Below are positions 39,499-48,730 of a DNA stretch of 50,190 nt, piece by piece. Source of the DNA: Lysinibacillus sp. FJAT-14745 (GTDB lineage Bacteria > Bacillota > Bacilli > Bacillales_A > Planococcaceae); assembly GCF_001275675.1 (NCBI RefSeq), contig NZ_LITM01000016.1:814-51003 (forward strand), given 5' to 3'. A model generated the notes under the pieces. That model searched no databases. It was not told where the DNA came from and was given only the letters and a program-made list of their open reading frames with translations. Positions within the stretch are counted from its first letter, which is position 1. Each line of letters starts with the position of its first letter. Position numbers and translations under genes: made by a program.

Positions 39499-40641
39499 AT
39501 GGATAATTTTCTAGTAACATTACTATTTATGGCGATTATCGGTGCTGCAATCGGTGGTGTAACGAATCACCTAGCTATTAAAATGCTTTTCCGACCACAT
39601 GAAGCTATATATATTAAAAATTGGCGAGTGCCATTTACACCAGGTCTTATTCCAAAACGACGTGACGAATTAGCAAAGCAACTTGGCCTAACGGTCGTGA
39701 ATTATTTATTAACACCTGAAACTTTTAGAAAGAAATTTTTCTCAAAGGATATTCAGGAAAAGGTAGAACAGTTTGTACAAGCAAAGGTAGAAGAAACGAT
39801 TTTTACAAATGATAAAACAATTCAGGATTGGCTATCATTAGCCGGGTTTTCCAATATGTCAGCAACAATTGAACAGAAGATAGAGGCAATTGTTGAGGGA
39901 CAATTTGAATCTGTTAAGAATACACTATCAACGAAATCAATTCGTACACTATTATCAGCAGATATTCAAAATACAATTGATGCAAAGATACCAGTAGCGG
40001 TTAATCATATTTTAGAAAAGGGTGAAGATTATTTTTTATCACCTGAGGGCGAACTGACAATAAAGGCGATGATTGATGACTTCTTATCGTCAAAAGGATC
40101 ACTTGGTGGAATGATTAATATGTTTTTAGGTGATTCTTCGTCGCTCGTGGCAAAGGTTCAACGTGAGCTTGTGAAAATTTTACAGACACCAGGGACATCA
40201 ACATTACTAACGAAAATTTTTACTCAGGAATTGGAGAAATTAAAAGATCGCCCAGCAATGGATTTCTTACAGGATATTCATTTTGAACAAATATTATCGA
40301 AATTGCAAACTTACGTAAAAGAACAATTAGCAGTTGAAGAGCGCTTGAATTATCCTATTTCGCATTACTGGCCAGAAGGTAATTCATGGATGAAGGAAAC
40401 AGTAATCCCACAAGCCATTGAAAAAGCTTTCGTAAAAGCTGAAGATAAATTAGAAGATGTGTTGAAACGCTTAAATTTACAAGAAGTAGTACGTGAGCAG
40501 GTAGATTCTTTCCCTGTATCGAAATTAGAGGAGCTTGTACTAGGTATTTCAAAGCGTGAGTTTAAAATGATTACAGTACTTGGTGCAGTTCTTGGTGGAT
40601 TGATTGGGATTGTCCAAGGGTTAATTGTTTACTTTATATAA
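39499..40641 (+). CDS. yheB: DUF445 membrane protein YheB
   Basis: 380 residues, DUF445 family. One TM helix at the N-terminus (LVTLLFMAIIGAAIGGVTNHLAIKMLF) and one at the very end (GAVLGGLIGIVQGLIVYFI) enclose a long helical outer domain. The opening RPHEAIYIKNWRVPFTPGLIPKRR is the family signature. Function unknown. GAGAGGA lies before ATG 39499. YheA follows 11 bp later, the conserved Bacillales pair. Confidence 0.9.
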   Translation: MDNFLVTLLFMAIIGAAIGGVTNHLAIKMLFRPHEAIYIKNWRVPFTPGLIPKRRDELAKQLGLTVVNYLLTPETFRKKFFSKDIQEKVEQFVQAKVEETIFTNDKTIQDWLSLAGFSNMSATIEQKIEAIVEGQFESVKNTLSTKSIRTLLSADIQNTIDAKIPVAVNHILEKGEDYFLSPEGELTIKAMIDDFLSSKGSLGGMINMFLGDSSSLVAKVQRELVKILQTPGTSTLLTKIFTQELEKLKDRPAMDFLQDIHFEQILSKLQTYVKEQLAVEERLNYPISHYWPEGNSWMKETVIPQAIEKAFVKAEDKLEDVLKRLNLQEVVREQVDSFPVSKLEELVLGISKREFKMITVLGAVLGGLIGIVQGLIVYFI

Positions 40642-40652
40642 AAAGGAGAATT

Positions 40653-41003
40653 ATGTTTATGATTAATATTTACAATGAAATTAATGCGTTAGAGGCAACT
40701 TTACGTAAAACACCTGAATTTGAAGCGTTGAAAGAAGCAGTGACAGTTGTTAAGGAAGATAAAGAGGCATTAAATCTATTCCAAAGTTTCCGTAAGGTTC
40801 AAATTGACCTACAGCAAAAGCAATTAACTGGCGAAGAAATACTGGAAGATGAACTTGTATACGCGCAAAAAACGGCACAGCTTGCACAGCAGAATGCAAA
40901 AATTTCTGCCATGCTTGAGGCAGAAATGAATCTAAGTAAGATCATTGAAGAAGTAAACCGCATCTTAATAAAACCTATTCAAGCATTGTATGAAGAATTT
41001 TAA
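40653..41003 (+). CDS. yheA: YlbF/YmcA-family protein YheA
   Basis: 116 residues, all-helical YlbF/YmcA family (INIYNEINALEATLRKTPEFEALKEA, ending NRILIKPIQALYEEF). Paralogues YlbF, YmcA and YaaT form the RNase-Y-specificity complex; the role of YheA is not settled. AAAGGAG lies before ATG 40653 (a second ATG is at 40659). Cotranscribed with yheB. No hairpin follows; the 21-bp array begins one base after the stop. Confidence 0.88.
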   Translation: MFMINIYNEINALEATLRKTPEFEALKEAVTVVKEDKEALNLFQSFRKVQIDLQQKQLTGEEILEDELVYAQKTAQLAQQNAKISAMLEAEMNLSKIIEEVNRILIKPIQALYEEF

Positions 41004-41004
41004 C

Positions 41005-41148
41005 AGCGAAGAAGAACATCCAAGCGGTGGAAAAGCATAATCTAGCGGTCAAGTTCGACATCCAAGCAGCGGAAGAGCAAGATTTAGCGGCGAAATTCAG
41101 CATCCAAGCAGCAGAACAACAGGTTCTAGCGTCGCAAACGAGAGTCTG
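41005..41148. repeat. 21-bp AGCGG/AGCAGC array
   Basis: Starts one base after the yheA stop. Units at 41005 (18 bp), 41023, 41044, 41065, 41086, 41107 and 41128. Each opens AGCGG, AGCAGC or AGCG, and alternate units end ACATCCA/GCATCCA. A hairpin at about 41233-41268 (AAACGTGTTTCCG / CCGGAGCACGTTT) closes the gap before the RNase H-like gene. Confidence 0.82.
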
Positions 41149-41301
41149 AAAAAGCAGATGCTGTTATCGAGCTGATCAACCCGCTTTCTTAGGCATAAAA
41201 ATACTAATAGTTGCACATATAACAAGTAAGAAGAAAAACGTGTTTCCGCAAGCCGGAGCACGTTTTCAATTTATGGCTCAATATCTATTGGAGGTTATAC
41301 T

Positions 41302-41964
41302 ATGCATGTAATCATTGAATGGACCTATAAAGCGAAAAAGGGTGCGGAAACTGTTTTACGTTCAGAAGAAATGCCAGCCGCTCAAGCATTACTACTTGCA
41401 GAGGACATGGAGCGAACAGGGAGAGTAAAATCACTGCATTGTATCGATCGACAAGATACAAATTGGTCTTTGAAGGAACTTAAAGCATATTTAAAGGAAA
41501 TTGACACTGAGCCACACAATATTACAGTTTATTTCGATGGTGGATTTGATCTTGCAACAAAACAATCGGGGCTAGGCTGTGTGATTTATTATGAGCAAAA
41601 TGGCAAACCATATCGATTAAGACAAAATTCTTTTTCGGCAGAGCTTAAATCTAACAATGAGGCAGAATACGCAGCACTTTATTTGGGGTTAGTCGAGCTT
41701 GAGCTATTGAACGTTCACCATTTGCCAGTTTGTTTCACTGGCGATTCCCAAGTCGTTATCAATCAATTGAGTGGGGAATGGCCAGCACTTGAAAAGAATT
41801 TATCTAGCTGGGCAGATAAAATTGATGCAAAGCTAGAGGAGCTCAGTATCCAGCCAGAGTACAAGCTTATATCACGTAAAGAAAATTCTGAAGCCGATCG
41901 TCTTGCAACTCAAGCATTAAACGGTATCGATATCACGGGATTAAGGGAAATGATAAAGGAGTAA
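41302..41964 (+). CDS. RNase H-like protein (YpeP type)
   Basis: 220 residues. An N-terminal extension of about 65 residues precedes an RNase HI fold with all four acidic residues readable: Asp in VYFDGGF, Glu in NNEAEYAALYLGL, Asp in FTGDSQVVI and Asp in NSEADRLATQAL. B. subtilis YpeP belongs to the same group. It probably cleaves RNA in RNA-DNA hybrids, but activity of this group varies. GGAGG lies seven bases before ATG 41302. Confidence 0.88.
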   Translation: MHVIIEWTYKAKKGAETVLRSEEMPAAQALLLAEDMERTGRVKSLHCIDRQDTNWSLKELKAYLKEIDTEPHNITVYFDGGFDLATKQSGLGCVIYYEQNGKPYRLRQNSFSAELKSNNEAEYAALYLGLVELELLNVHHLPVCFTGDSQVVINQLSGEWPALEKNLSSWADKIDAKLEELSIQPEYKLISRKENSEADRLATQALNGIDITGLREMIKE

Positions 41965-42001
41965 GTATTAGACACTTCACAAGAGAAACCACTAGTAATT
42001 A

Positions 42002-42185
42002 TGAACTGCGCCCCAATTGTCAGACACATCATCTAACAATAGGAGGTGCAGTTTTTTCGTCTAAATTTATTGCAGAAGAAAAATTACAAGCTGTTCAACG
42101 CTATTTGAATGGTAATGAAAGCTATAAAGATATTGCACAATCAATTTGTAAAATAATATCCAATTATTCCGTTCGTTATTGTTAA
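42002..42185 (+). mobile_element. IS3 (IS150-group) remnant, left end and OrfA start
   Basis: The left-end-like TGAACTGCGCCCCAATTGTCAGACA is followed by a hairpin arm, GGAGGTGCAG and a T-run, then a frame reading SKFIAEEKLQAVQRYLNGNESYKDIAQSI, the conserved N-terminus of IS3 OrfA. The ATG is missing (TCGTCT where ATGTCT is expected) and the similarity stops at about 42152. The remainder to 42299 has no gene. Confidence 0.75.
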
Positions 42186-42299
42186 TTATAAAGATATTTA
42201 CTGGTTAATGGCTTTTATCACAAATTTTCCTGTTATTAATGAAACTTTTACCATTTCTAAACTACTACTACTATGAACCTAATAATAAGGAGAGATTTT

Positions 42300-43208
42300 A
42301 TGAACATGAAAAAATTTGCATCTGCAGCAATGACAGCATTATTATTTGGAAGTGTAGTAATACCAGTCGCATCGGCAAAAGATAATCCGACAGAGAAAGA
42401 ACAACAAGTACCACAAATTCAAATTGATCCTGTTCACATTTTCAATACTACTTATGGAACAATTGAAAAAGTCAATTCTAGTGAAAACATTACATATTTC
42501 ACTGTAAAAGATGGCGATCAAACAAATATTTTAGAGATAACAAAGGATACACTTGTTTTCGATAATACAGGTAAAAAAGTGGACATTAAAGAAGGGGATA
42601 AAATAGTAGCTTATACATTTGCAAACAAGCCACAAAAATTAATTTATCCACCACAATTCAATCCTGATGTTGTCATTGTTGAAACTAAAGAAGCTGGATT
42701 TGTTGAAGTTGATTACTTCCTTGAGAACTTAACGAATACTTATGATATGTTAAAATTAAGCATTGGTGAAAACACGGAGCTTTTAAATACGAAGGGGGAG
42801 AAAGTTACAGCTAAAGATTTAACAGAGAAGAACTTAGTTGTTTTCTATACAGCTTCAACGAAAAGCATCCCAGCTCAAACAACACCTTCGAAAGTAATTG
42901 TTCTTGATGACGAATCGGAAAATACTGTAGATGCGGAAATAGCAAAAATAATTGCAACAGATTATTATGAAGTCGATGGAACAAAGATGGTTCCGTTGCG
43001 TTTGATTGCCGAAAAGCTTGGCTATACAGTGGAGTCAACAGGTAGAGGTGCCATTGTATCAAAAGGTAATTTATCTTACACAATTACTCGTGGAGAAAAA
43101 ATGTTTGGTTATAACAAAGCATTACGCCCACTTCATGCAGCCCCTGCTTTGTTAGAAGGTAATAAAACATATGTACCAGTTGAATTTGTAGAGGAATATT
43201 TAAAATGA
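42300..43208 (+). CDS. exported stalk-domain (copper amine oxidase N-term-like) protein
   Basis: 302 residues. A Sec signal peptide (MNMKKFASAAMTALLFGSVVIPVASA) is followed by two similar beta-rich repeats at about 45-130 and 130-205 (YGTIEKVNSSENITYFTVKDGD; LTNTYDMLKLSIGENTELL). A copper-amine-oxidase N-terminal-like stalk domain at about 230-302 ends the protein (VDGTKMVPLRLIAEKLGYTV ... YVPVEFVEEYL). Such domains are wall-associated binding modules, with no copper site implied. AAGGAGAG lies before ATG 42300. Confidence 0.85.
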   Translation: MNMKKFASAAMTALLFGSVVIPVASAKDNPTEKEQQVPQIQIDPVHIFNTTYGTIEKVNSSENITYFTVKDGDQTNILEITKDTLVFDNTGKKVDIKEGDKIVAYTFANKPQKLIYPPQFNPDVVIVETKEAGFVEVDYFLENLTNTYDMLKLSIGENTELLNTKGEKVTAKDLTEKNLVVFYTASTKSIPAQTTPSKVIVLDDESENTVDAEIAKIIATDYYEVDGTKMVPLRLIAEKLGYTVESTGRGAIVSKGNLSYTITRGEKMFGYNKALRPLHAAPALLEGNKTYVPVEFVEEYLK

Positions 43209-43213
43209 TTCGA

Positions 43214-43254
43214 GAAATCCCTGTAAAGGTAAGGTTGCCTTTATAGGGATTTTT
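43214..43254 (+). terminator. terminator of the stalk-domain gene
   Basis: AATCCCTGTAAAGG / CCTTTATAGGGATT around TAAGGTTG, then six Ts. Confidence 0.88.
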
Positions 43255-43390
43255 TGCGCTTTAGGGATTAAGTAAATGATTGTTTCTTCCAAATATAATC
43301 AATACAGGAAACTCGAGAGAACAAACAGCGTCTTAATTAACGGAGAGAATGACTTGACTTCAGGAATTCAAATAGAAGAGAGGATTTAAT

Positions 43391-44431
43391 GTGGAAAGAA
43401 AAACAAGAAGCTCTAAAAAAGCGAAACCTAAAAATAAAGTAATAAAAATAACCTTACTAGTAATTGTAATTTTACTATTAACCGTAACTAGTTATGGAGC
43501 TTATGCATTTGTTAAATTTAAAAATGCCTATGATAGTTCAAAGGTCGATTTAAATAGAGAAGGAAATAAATCAGAGCTAAGGGAAGAGGATGTATCATTT
43601 ACAAAAGATCCAATCTCAATTCTATTATTAGGTGTTGAAAATTATTCTAGTAAGACGAAGGATGGTCGAGCGGATACTCAAATGGTCATTACTTTGGATC
43701 CGGATACATCTGAAATTAACTTAATTACAGTACCTCGAGATGCAAGAGTTAAAATAGAAAATGCAGGGGAATATACTGGTATACATAAAATCAATGCTGC
43801 CTATAATTACGGATCAATAACAGGCTATGGGGCAATTAAACTTCAATTAGAGACAGTTGAAAAATTCCTTAATATACCGATAGATAACTTTATTGCAGTA
43901 AACTTTGATGGCTTTAGAGATATTGTCGATGCTTTAGGTGGAGTAACAATAGATGTAAAAGAGGATTTCTGGGAAGATAATTTTTACAATAGAAAACAAA
44001 GGATAGAATTTCATAAAGGAGAGGCACATTTAAACGGGGAAGAGGCACTTGCATTTGTAAGAATGAGATACAGACCTGTTAATGCTTCATACTCTCGCGA
44101 AGAGAGACAAAGACAGTTTTTGACTGCCACAATTAATCAAGCAAAATCGACGAATACAATATTTAAAATTGGTCAAATTGCAGATATTTTAGGAAAAAAC
44201 GTAGAAACAGATTTAAACTCTAATGAAATCTACGCACTCCAAAAGCAATATTTGAGTTCCAAAAACATATCTACTAAAACGTTAGAAATACAAGGAGAAG
44301 ATCAGTATATCGGCGATGTTTCTTACTTTATGCCCGATATGGAAAACTTGGAGAAAGTAAGCATGGAATTAAGAAAAATTCTTAAATTAAAAGAAGAAAA
44401 ATTCAAAACAAACACGGTTATTGAAAGATAA
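43391..44431 (+). CDS. LytR-CpsA-Psr (LCP) family ligase
   Basis: 346 residues. A basic N-terminal tail and one TM helix (about 18-38: VIKITLLVIVILLLTVTSYG) are followed by an extracellular LCP domain. DPISILLLGVENYS, KDGRADTQMVITLDPD, NLITVPRDARVKI, INAAYNYG and FVRMRYRP carry the Asp and Arg residues that bind the polyprenyl pyrophosphate. LCP enzymes attach wall teichoic acid or capsule to peptidoglycan. GTG start at 43391 with AGAGGA seven bases upstream. Confidence 0.92.
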   Translation: MERKTRSSKKAKPKNKVIKITLLVIVILLLTVTSYGAYAFVKFKNAYDSSKVDLNREGNKSELREEDVSFTKDPISILLLGVENYSSKTKDGRADTQMVITLDPDTSEINLITVPRDARVKIENAGEYTGIHKINAAYNYGSITGYGAIKLQLETVEKFLNIPIDNFIAVNFDGFRDIVDALGGVTIDVKEDFWEDNFYNRKQRIEFHKGEAHLNGEEALAFVRMRYRPVNASYSREERQRQFLTATINQAKSTNTIFKIGQIADILGKNVETDLNSNEIYALQKQYLSSKNISTKTLEIQGEDQYIGDVSYFMPDMENLEKVSMELRKILKLKEEKFKTNTVIER

Positions 44432-44437
44432 AAAATA

Positions 44438-44478
44438 AGAATCCATTTTGATAAATTTTTCAAAATGGATTTTTTTTA
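44438..44478 (+). terminator. LCP gene terminator
   Basis: AATCCATTTTGA / TCAAAATGGATT around TAAATTTT, then a T-run. Confidence 0.88.
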
Positions 44479-44580
44479 TAAATGACAGAATGTTCTGTTA
44501 TTAATTACAGCTTTGCTTAACGTTATGAAAATTTGTTAAACTATTGGTACTGTAATTTTTGAGAGAAAAGAGCGAAGAAA

Positions 44581-46086
44581 ATGAAATTTATTCACATAGA
44601 TCAAAAATATCCTGAGGATTGGATTCGCGTATTAAATCATATTGCGAATTTATTTTTTGAGGATTCCAAGCTAAAAGTAGAGTCTGAAGGAACAGATATG
44701 GCAGTATCATTCGAATATAACGTTGGGGATGATTTCTCGATTTCTACAAAAGCTGCACTTGAGGTAGACGGTAAGCGTTATACGAATGACTATCGTATTC
44801 AATACGAATCTGAGGCTGAAGGACGTGAGCTAAATATTCGTATGAAGCGTGCTTTGTCTCACGTATTTTTAGATGTGTTAGAGCAACATACGGGAATGTA
44901 TCAGCAATGGGGAATTTTAACGGGTGTGCGCCCAACTAAGCTTTACCATAAATTCCGAAAGGCGGGTAAGAGCGAGGAAGAAATTGCTGAAATTCTTATT
45001 CGTGATTTCCGCTTGTCAGAGGAAAAAGTAGCGTTGCTAAAAGAAATAGTTGCTCGTCAGTTAGTGACGATTCCTGATATAGATGAAATCGGTAAAGAAA
45101 TAAGTATTTATATCGGTATTCCTTTTTGCCCGACTAAATGTGCTTATTGCACGTTCCCAGCGTATGCGATTGGCAGCAATCGAAAGCAAGGGCGTGTTGC
45201 TACATTTTTAGATGGGCTGCATATTGAATTACGTGAAATGGGGAAATGGCTGAAGGAAAATAATATGAAAATCACGTCCATTTATTGGGGTGGTGGTACA
45301 CCGACATCTATTGAGGCACATGAAATGGATGCATTGTATCAGACGATGTATGATTCCTTCCCGCATCCTGAAACAATCCGTGAAGTAACTGTCGAAGCGG
45401 GCAGACCTGATACGATTACGCCTGAAAAACTAGAAGTGTTAAAAAAATGGGGCATTGACCGAATAAGTGTTAATCCACAATCGTATACAGATGAAACACT
45501 TAAAGCAATTGGTCGTCATCATACAGTACAAGAAACAATTGATAAGTTTTGGTTAGCACGTGAATCAGGCATGAATAATATTAATATGGATTTAATTATT
45601 GGTTTACCGAATGAAGGGATTGAGGAGTTCCAGCATTCATTAGAGGAATCTGCAAAAATGCAGCCAGAATCGCTAACGGTACACACATTATCATTTAAGC
45701 GTGCATCAGAAATGACACGTAACAAAGATAAGTACAAGGTAGCAGACCGTGATACTGTTGCACAAATGATGCATATGGCACAAGTATGGACGAAGGAAAA
45801 TGATTATGTACCGTACTATTTATATCGTCAAAAAAATATTTTAGGTAATTTAGAAAATGTTGGCTACAGTAAAGCTGGCGAAGAAAGCATCTATAATATT
45901 GTCATAATGGAAGAAGTACAGACAATTTTAGGGATTGGCTGTGGAGCCTCCTCTAAATTTGTTCATCCCGAAACAGGGAAAATTACGCAGTTCCATAACC
46001 CAAAGGATCCGGCTGCCTACATCATGACGTTTGAAGAGGCAATCGGTAAAAAAATCGAGTTTTTAGATGAATTATATAAGGCATAA
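44581..46086 (+). CDS. hemZ: coproporphyrinogen III oxidase-like radical SAM protein HemZ
   Basis: 501 residues, the HemZ length. An N-terminal domain of about 160 residues is followed by a radical SAM core with the cluster motif CPTKCAYCTFPAY (CxxxCxxC near 187-194) and the HemN-family stretches WGGGTPTS, VEAGRPDT, NPQSYTDETL and NMDLIIGLP. B. subtilis HemZ acts in anaerobic haem synthesis or a related step. The ribosome site before ATG 44581 is weak (GAGCGAAG). Confidence 0.92.
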   Translation: MKFIHIDQKYPEDWIRVLNHIANLFFEDSKLKVESEGTDMAVSFEYNVGDDFSISTKAALEVDGKRYTNDYRIQYESEAEGRELNIRMKRALSHVFLDVLEQHTGMYQQWGILTGVRPTKLYHKFRKAGKSEEEIAEILIRDFRLSEEKVALLKEIVARQLVTIPDIDEIGKEISIYIGIPFCPTKCAYCTFPAYAIGSNRKQGRVATFLDGLHIELREMGKWLKENNMKITSIYWGGGTPTSIEAHEMDALYQTMYDSFPHPETIREVTVEAGRPDTITPEKLEVLKKWGIDRISVNPQSYTDETLKAIGRHHTVQETIDKFWLARESGMNNINMDLIIGLPNEGIEEFQHSLEESAKMQPESLTVHTLSFKRASEMTRNKDKYKVADRDTVAQMMHMAQVWTKENDYVPYYLYRQKNILGNLENVGYSKAGEESIYNIVIMEEVQTILGIGCGASSKFVHPETGKITQFHNPKDPAAYIMTFEEAIGKKIEFLDELYKA

Positions 46087-46090
46087 AAAA

Positions 46091-46128
46091 AGATGGCAAT
46101 CTGACGTGATGTTCAGATTGCCTCTTTT
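46091..46128 (+). terminator. hemZ terminator
   Basis: GGCAATCTGA / TCAGATTGCC around CGTGATGT, then TCTTTT. Confidence 0.85.
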
Positions 46129-46129
46129 A

Positions 46130-46213
46130 TTCCGATAAATCTTGATAATGTTCCGATAAATCTGTAAAACATTCCGATAAAACCACAAAACATTCCGATA
46201 AAATCTCAGGAAT
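46130..46213. repeat. 21-bp TTCCGATAAA array, four units
   Basis: Begins immediately behind the hemZ terminator. Units at 46130, 46151, 46172 and 46193, exactly 21 bp apart, each opening with TTCCGATAAA. Spacers are AT-rich (for example CCACAAAACA). Same unit length as the arrays at 14993, 24939 and 41005, but a different core word. Confidence 0.9.
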
Positions 46214-46271
46214 GCTTTAGTCTGAATTATAATAATTGTAAGCACCTAACTTAAATGAGTGGAGGTATAAC

Positions 46272-47411
46272 ATGAAAGTCGTTATTAGTCCAGACTCCTA
46301 TAAGGGGACTTTGTCGGCCATCGAGGTGGCTAGTGCAATGCAGGCAGGGATCTTAGATGTTGATCCATCGATTGAAACAGTCATTTTACCAGTTGCAGAC
46401 GGTGGAGAAGGTACACTAGAATCACTTGTTGCCTCAACAGATGGACAATATATTTCACAACATGTACTGGACCCATTAGGGAGAGAAATTGAAGCGAGAT
46501 ATGGTGTGCTCGGTGATAATGAAACATGCATTATTGAAATGGCACAGGCATCGGGTATTATGCTGCTACAGGATAAGGAAAAAAATCCTGAGCGTGCATC
46601 GACGTATGGGACGGGGCAGCTAATCAAGGCTGCACTTGATGAAGGATTTAGGAAATTTATTATCGGAATTGGCGGTAGTGCTACAAATGATGCTGGTATT
46701 GGCATGTTAAAGGCACTTGGACTGCAATTGAAAAAAGAAGACGGCACATTAATTGCTGATGGGGTTTCGGCACTATTAGATTTAGCTTCAATTGATGTTA
46801 GTCAGTTAGATCCCCGATTGACTGAAGCAACATTTATTATTGCATGTGATGTTGATAATCCATTGATTGGAGAGCGTGGGGCAACAGTTATTTTTGGACC
46901 TCAAAAAGGTGTGAAAGAACATCAAATTGCGTATTTTGATAGCTGCTTAAAGCAGTTTGCAGACATTGTTGAAAAGCAAATTGGCATTCGACTGCACGAC
47001 TACAAAGGGGCAGGCGCTGCAGGTGGAATGGGCGGCGCATTAATAACTTTTTTAAACGGCAGTTTTCATGCAGGTATTGAGATTGTGATGAATGCAGTAC
47101 AGTTAAAAAAGCATTTGCAAGGTGCTGGGTTTGTTATGACAGGTGAAGGACAATCGGATCTTCAAACATTACACGGGAAAGCACCATTAGGGGTAGCGAA
47201 GGCTGCAACATCGGCGAATGTACAGGCTATCTTATTGTCAGGGGCAATAGAAGAAAATGATAAACCTGAATTACTCAAATACTTTACTGTTGTTGAATCA
47301 TTAGTAGATGAAAATATTAGTGTCCAGCAGGCAATGCAAGAACCCTATTATTTTATTCGCATGAAAACAAAGAGGATCTTTGAGTCTTACTTACAAATGG
47401 GGAAGAATTAA
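46272..47411 (+). CDS. glxK: glycerate kinase (GarK/GlxK family)
   Basis: 379 residues, type 1 glycerate kinase. SPDSYKGTLSAIEVA opens the chain, then PVADGGEGTLESLV, IGIGGSATNDAGIGMLKALG near 130-150, GAAGGMGGAL and TGEGQSDLQTLHGKAPLG near 295, all family signatures. It phosphorylates glycerate with ATP. GGAGG lies seven bases before ATG 46272. The MBL lipoprotein follows after 77 bp. Confidence 0.93.
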   Translation: MKVVISPDSYKGTLSAIEVASAMQAGILDVDPSIETVILPVADGGEGTLESLVASTDGQYISQHVLDPLGREIEARYGVLGDNETCIIEMAQASGIMLLQDKEKNPERASTYGTGQLIKAALDEGFRKFIIGIGGSATNDAGIGMLKALGLQLKKEDGTLIADGVSALLDLASIDVSQLDPRLTEATFIIACDVDNPLIGERGATVIFGPQKGVKEHQIAYFDSCLKQFADIVEKQIGIRLHDYKGAGAAGGMGGALITFLNGSFHAGIEIVMNAVQLKKHLQGAGFVMTGEGQSDLQTLHGKAPLGVAKAATSANVQAILLSGAIEENDKPELLKYFTVVESLVDENISVQQAMQEPYYFIRMKTKRIFESYLQMGKN

Positions 47412-47488
47412 TGCAGGAACAATGATAGAGGGCAGCCGGTGGGTAGCTCTCTTTTTGTATAATAGAAAAATAGAAAGGAAGTTAGTAA

Positions 47489-48730
47489 ATGAAAAAATTA
47501 ATAGTAGTGCTCCTTTGTATTTTTTTATTAGCAGGCTGTACGGAAACATTAAATACGAAGAAAGTATCCGTCACTGCGGGACATGAAATGCGCGTACATT
47601 TTATTGATGTAGGACAAGGAGACTCGATTTTTATTGAATCGCCAAATGGCAAGACAATGCTTGTTGATGGAGGCGTTAAAGGAGCTGGTCAAAAGGTCGT
47701 TTCCTATTTGAAGGAACTTGGTGTGAACAAGCTCGATATAGTGGTCGCCACCCATCCTGATGCAGACCATATTGGTGGTTTAATTCCTGTGATAAACTCG
47801 ATAAACATTGGACAATTTTATGATTCAGGGAAGGTACATACATCTCAAACCTTTGAAGAAATGCTGACACTTATTGATACGAAGAATATTCCTTATAATG
47901 TTCCGAAAACAGGCGATCGTATAGCGTTTGATGATGATATTAATGTGAAGGTGTTAAACGTCAATGAAAATGCAGCAGATAATAATGATGCTTCCATTGT
48001 TTTAAAACTTGCCTATGGTAATGTATCATTTTTATTAACAGCCGACGCAGGAGTAGCGTTAGAAAAAGAGATGATGCAGGACGATGTGAAAGCAACGATC
48101 TTAAAGGCAGGTCATCACGGCTCTAACACGAGTAGCTCAGCGGAGTTCATTCAAGCAGTGCATCCTGAAGTGGCTATTTTAAGCTATGGAGAGGGCAATA
48201 AGTATGGTCATCCTCATGCTGAAGTAGTTGACCGTTTACAAGCAATTGGCAGTAAAATTTACTCAACTGCAGAAGCGGGAACTGTGATTGTATCAACAGA
48301 TGGGGTAAACTATGATGTGAAATCGAAAGAATGGTCAGGAACAGGTGCCTCAACACCACAAACAACAACTAGTGCAAATGTTTCAACACCACAAACAAAT
48401 AGTACAAGTGTCTCAGCTCCACAAACAACTAGTACAAGTGTTGAGATTGTTAGTAAGGACTTAATCGAAGAAATTGTAGGCATTAAAAATAATGGTAATG
48501 AAGCAGTATCCTTAAAAGATTGGCAGCTTATATCAATTGAAGGGGATCAAGTTTTTAACTTTCCAAATGTGACATTGCAGCCAGGGAAAACGATTTATAT
48601 CACAAGTGGCTCAAATGCACGAGAAGGTCAAAATTATTTAAAGTGGACAAAGAAACAGATTTGGTTGAATGATGGGGATGCTGCACAATTACGTAATGCG
48701 AAAGGGGAACTTGTTAGTGAGCTCGACTAA
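47489..48730 (+). CDS. lipoprotein: ComEC/Rec2-like MBL hydrolase fused to lamin-tail domain
   Basis: 413 residues. Lipobox LLAGC (Cys17) predicts a lipid anchor on the outer face. A ComEC/Rec2-like metallo-beta-lactamase domain follows (about 32-275: IDVGQGDSIFIES, ATHPDADHIGG as the metal motif, LKAGHHGSNTSS, LSYGEGNKYGHPHAEVV). A Ser/Thr/Gln-rich linker with three STPQT/SAPQT repeats (about 283-312) leads to a lamin-tail domain (about 320-413). Probably an extracellular nuclease-type or phosphodiesterase activity. AAAGGAAG precedes ATG 47489. The stop overlaps the DUF3006 start. Confidence 0.9.
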   Translation: MKKLIVVLLCIFLLAGCTETLNTKKVSVTAGHEMRVHFIDVGQGDSIFIESPNGKTMLVDGGVKGAGQKVVSYLKELGVNKLDIVVATHPDADHIGGLIPVINSINIGQFYDSGKVHTSQTFEEMLTLIDTKNIPYNVPKTGDRIAFDDDINVKVLNVNENAADNNDASIVLKLAYGNVSFLLTADAGVALEKEMMQDDVKATILKAGHHGSNTSSSAEFIQAVHPEVAILSYGEGNKYGHPHAEVVDRLQAIGSKIYSTAEAGTVIVSTDGVNYDVKSKEWSGTGASTPQTTTSANVSTPQTNSTSVSAPQTTSTSVEIVSKDLIEEIVGIKNNGNEAVSLKDWQLISIEGDQVFNFPNVTLQPGKTIYITSGSNAREGQNYLKWTKKQIWLNDGDAAQLRNAKGELVSELD

